Positions 62,564-64,000 of a DNA stretch of 64,000 nucleotides are shown here, piece by piece. Source of the DNA: Cohnella rhizosphaerae (GTDB lineage Bacteria; Bacillota; Bacilli; Paenibacillales; Paenibacillaceae); the NCBI RefSeq assembly GCF_029525575.1, contig NZ_JAPDIA010000008.1, positions 620,001 to 684,000 of the forward strand. The letters are read 5' to 3'. The stretch's first letter is position 1. Each line of letters opens with the position of its first letter. The notes under the pieces were generated by a model, which did no database searches, had not been told where the DNA came from, and worked only from the letters and a program-made list of their open reading frames with translations. A program made the translations under genes and the position numbers.

Positions 62564-64000
62564 ATGACGGAAAAGATAGATTCGGACGCGGCTCCGAGCT
62601 CCGGCGGCTCGCCGCTTATCGTCAAGGGATTGATCGCCAGCCGGGAGGATGCGATGGCCGACCCTTTGGGGAATGCCGCCGCGCTTCTCGATCGGATCGA
62701 CCTGAAGCTGTCGCCGGGCGAATGGCTCTATATCGTCGGTACGAACGGCAGCGGGAAGTCGACGTTGGGGAAAATCGTCGCGGGTCTCGGCATACCGGGC
62801 GTGCTGCGCGCCGAGCGTTGGGAGCGCGGCTTCGCGGGAAACGGTCCGGCGCCTTACGTCATGCAGCAGCCGGACGCGCAGCTTTTCGCGACGACGCCGC
62901 GCGAAGAGATCGTCTTCGCGCTCGAATGGCTCGGCGCGAGCGGCGCCGCCATCCATCGTCTGGCGGACGAGGCGCTGGACGAAGCCGGTCTTGCGGCGGC
63001 AGCGGACCTGCCGTGGAGCGCGCTGTCCGGCGGCCAACGGCAGCTCGCGGCCGTCGCCGCCGCGGCGGCGGGACATGCGCCGCTGCTCGTCCTGGACGAG
63101 GCAACCTCGATGCTCGACGGCGATTCGCAGGCGCTCGTGCGGAAGCTGGCGCAAAAAAGGCGGCGCGAAGGCGCGGCGGTCGTCTGGATCACGCAGCGAA
63201 TCGAGGAGCTCGAGCAGGATCCCGAATGCCGCGTCGTCGCGCTTGCCGCCGGGCGGCTTATCTTTGACGGCAAGGCGGACGAATTTTTGCGCGGCGAAGC
63301 GCGGAACAAGGCGGACGCACTCGTGCCGCCTTGTATGCTGGCCGGGCTTCGGCTGCCGTTCCGCGTCGAGCTGGCGCGGGAAATCGAGCTGCGGCGCCGC
63401 TCGGCCGGCCGCTCCCGCATCGCCGCTTCGCCGCGCGAATCCGCATGGCCGAAGGGCTGGGCGCTGCAAGCGTCGGATGCTGCGCCGCCGTCGGAACGGC
63501 CGTCCGAACGGCCGTATTATGAACCGCAATCGATACGCTTTGACGGCTTGCGGCTGCGCGTAGGCGCTCGCGGCGACCGGTCCGAGAGCGATTCGCTGAC
63601 GCTGACGCCTGGTCGCATCGTCGTTCTTCTCGGTGCGAACGGCGCGGGCAAGACGCGTCTGCTCGAACTTGCGGCAGGCTTGCGCGAGGCCGATGACGTA
63701 CAGGCCGTCTTCGAAGCCTTGCCTTCGCAGCCGCGTGCCGGCGGCAAGACGCGCGCGCGCCGTCATGAATTGCTGGCTTACAGCTACGCCGCTCAATCGC
63801 CCGAGGATCAGTTGTTCGCGCGCTCGGTCAAGGAAGAGCTCGACTACGTGCTCCGCCCTTACAGGCTGGACAAAGAGGCGCGCAAAGATAGAATCACCGA
63901 TGCGCTGCAATCGGCGGGATGGGGAGCGGATTGGCTCGATCGGGATCCGTTCGCCATGAGCGGCGGGGAGCGGCGCCGGACGGCGCTCGCTTGCGCGCTG
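62564..64000 (+). CDS. Two-domain ECF-type ABC transporter ATPase (partial, runs off the window)
   Basis: At least 479 codons without stop to position 64000. Two nucleotide-binding domains in one chain. Domain 1: Walker A VGTNGSGKSTLGK, Q-loop MQQPDAQLFATTPREEI, signature LSGGQRQLA, Walker B LLVLDEATSML, and WITQRIEEL where the H-loop His is normally found. Domain 2: Walker A LLGANGAGKTRLLE, Q-loop AQSPEDQLFARSVKEEL, signature MSGGERRR at the edge. The DxQLF pattern is typical of ECF ATPases EcfA/EcfA'. Divergence from bioY across a BirA site points to biotin uptake. Confidence 0.88.
   Translation, partial: MTEKIDSDAAPSSGGSPLIVKGLIASREDAMADPLGNAAALLDRIDLKLSPGEWLYIVGTNGSGKSTLGKIVAGLGIPGVLRAERWERGFAGNGPAPYVMQQPDAQLFATTPREEIVFALEWLGASGAAIHRLADEALDEAGLAAAADLPWSALSGGQRQLAAVAAAAAGHAPLLVLDEATSMLDGDSQALVRKLAQKRRREGAAVVWITQRIEELEQDPECRVVALAAGRLIFDGKADEFLRGEARNKADALVPPCMLAGLRLPFRVELAREIELRRRSAGRSRIAASPRESAWPKGWALQASDAAPPSERPSERPYYEPQSIRFDGLRLRVGARGDRSESDSLTLTPGRIVVLLGANGAGKTRLLELAAGLREADDVQAVFEALPSQPRAGGKTRARRHELLAYSYAAQSPEDQLFARSVKEELDYVLRPYRLDKEARKDRITDALQSAGWGADWLDRDPFAMSGGERRRTALACAL

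Noticed and set aside
1..64000. Mobile elements, prophage, rRNA/tRNA genes, restriction or defence systems
   Set aside because: No transposase, integrase, att-like direct repeats, clover-leaf or defence gene was seen on either strand.

Overview
The window is a core-genome segment of a GC-rich, endospore-forming Firmicute, most likely of the Paenibacillaceae (Cohnella/Paenibacillus-like). The evidence is the conserved order polC-rimP-nusA-rnpM-ylxQ-infB-rbfA-nrnA-truB-ribF-rpsO-pnp, followed by ylxY-mlpA-dut-dpaAB-asd-dapG-dapA-rnj-tepA-ylzJ-spoIIIE-sleB-ymfF-ymfH-ymfI-ymfJ-ymfK-rodZ-like-yajQ-pgsA-cinA-recA-recX-rny-ymdB-spoVS, then korAB and miaB-ricA. Many starts are TTG or GTG. Almost every gene lies on the + strand. 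No tRNA, rRNA, CRISPR array, prophage or insertion sequence was seen.

Layout. 1-2820: the end of sdaAA, an M20 amidohydrolase and a Gfo/Idh/MocA-like oxidoreductase, coupled by ATGA overlaps. 2849-7308: polC behind its own promoter and a long leader hairpin. 7373-16234: the nusA-infB translation/transcription operon with a Gly-rich repeat expansion in IF2. 16265-19022: rpsO and pnp. 19157-33039: envelope, sporulation and lysine/dipicolinate genes (the diaminopimelate/DPA branch asd-dapG-dapA plus dpaAB), RNase J, TepA and SpoIIIE. 33068-39885: sleB with a consensus sigma-G promoter and the ymf cluster. 39969-48169: yajQ, pgsA, cinA, SOS-controlled recA, recX, rny, ymdB and spoVS with a sigma-H-like promoter. 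48308-57447: a more variable part with an M19 dipeptidase, korAB, a two-component system with lipoprotein, a HAD gene, pduL and a small ORF. 57535-64000: miaB-ricA, an unrecognised repeat-rich protein on the minus strand, a hypothetical protein, and a divergent biotin-transport locus (bioY against a two-domain ECF-type ATPase) around a BirA operator.

The most unusual signal is not a gene family. Twenty homopolymer runs of 5-7 bases, spread over 16 genes, each carry exactly one base too many for the conserved protein frame. Essential genes such as polC, infB and dapG are among them. All twenty need the same -1 correction, and 15 are G-runs on the given strand. Systematic over-calling by the sequencing or assembly is the simplest explanation. 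Transcriptional slippage or -1 recoding is the only biological alternative, and raw reads can separate the two. Where a frame is broken the features below span the whole conserved gene, and the break is stated. I did not find a convincing new multi-gene system.
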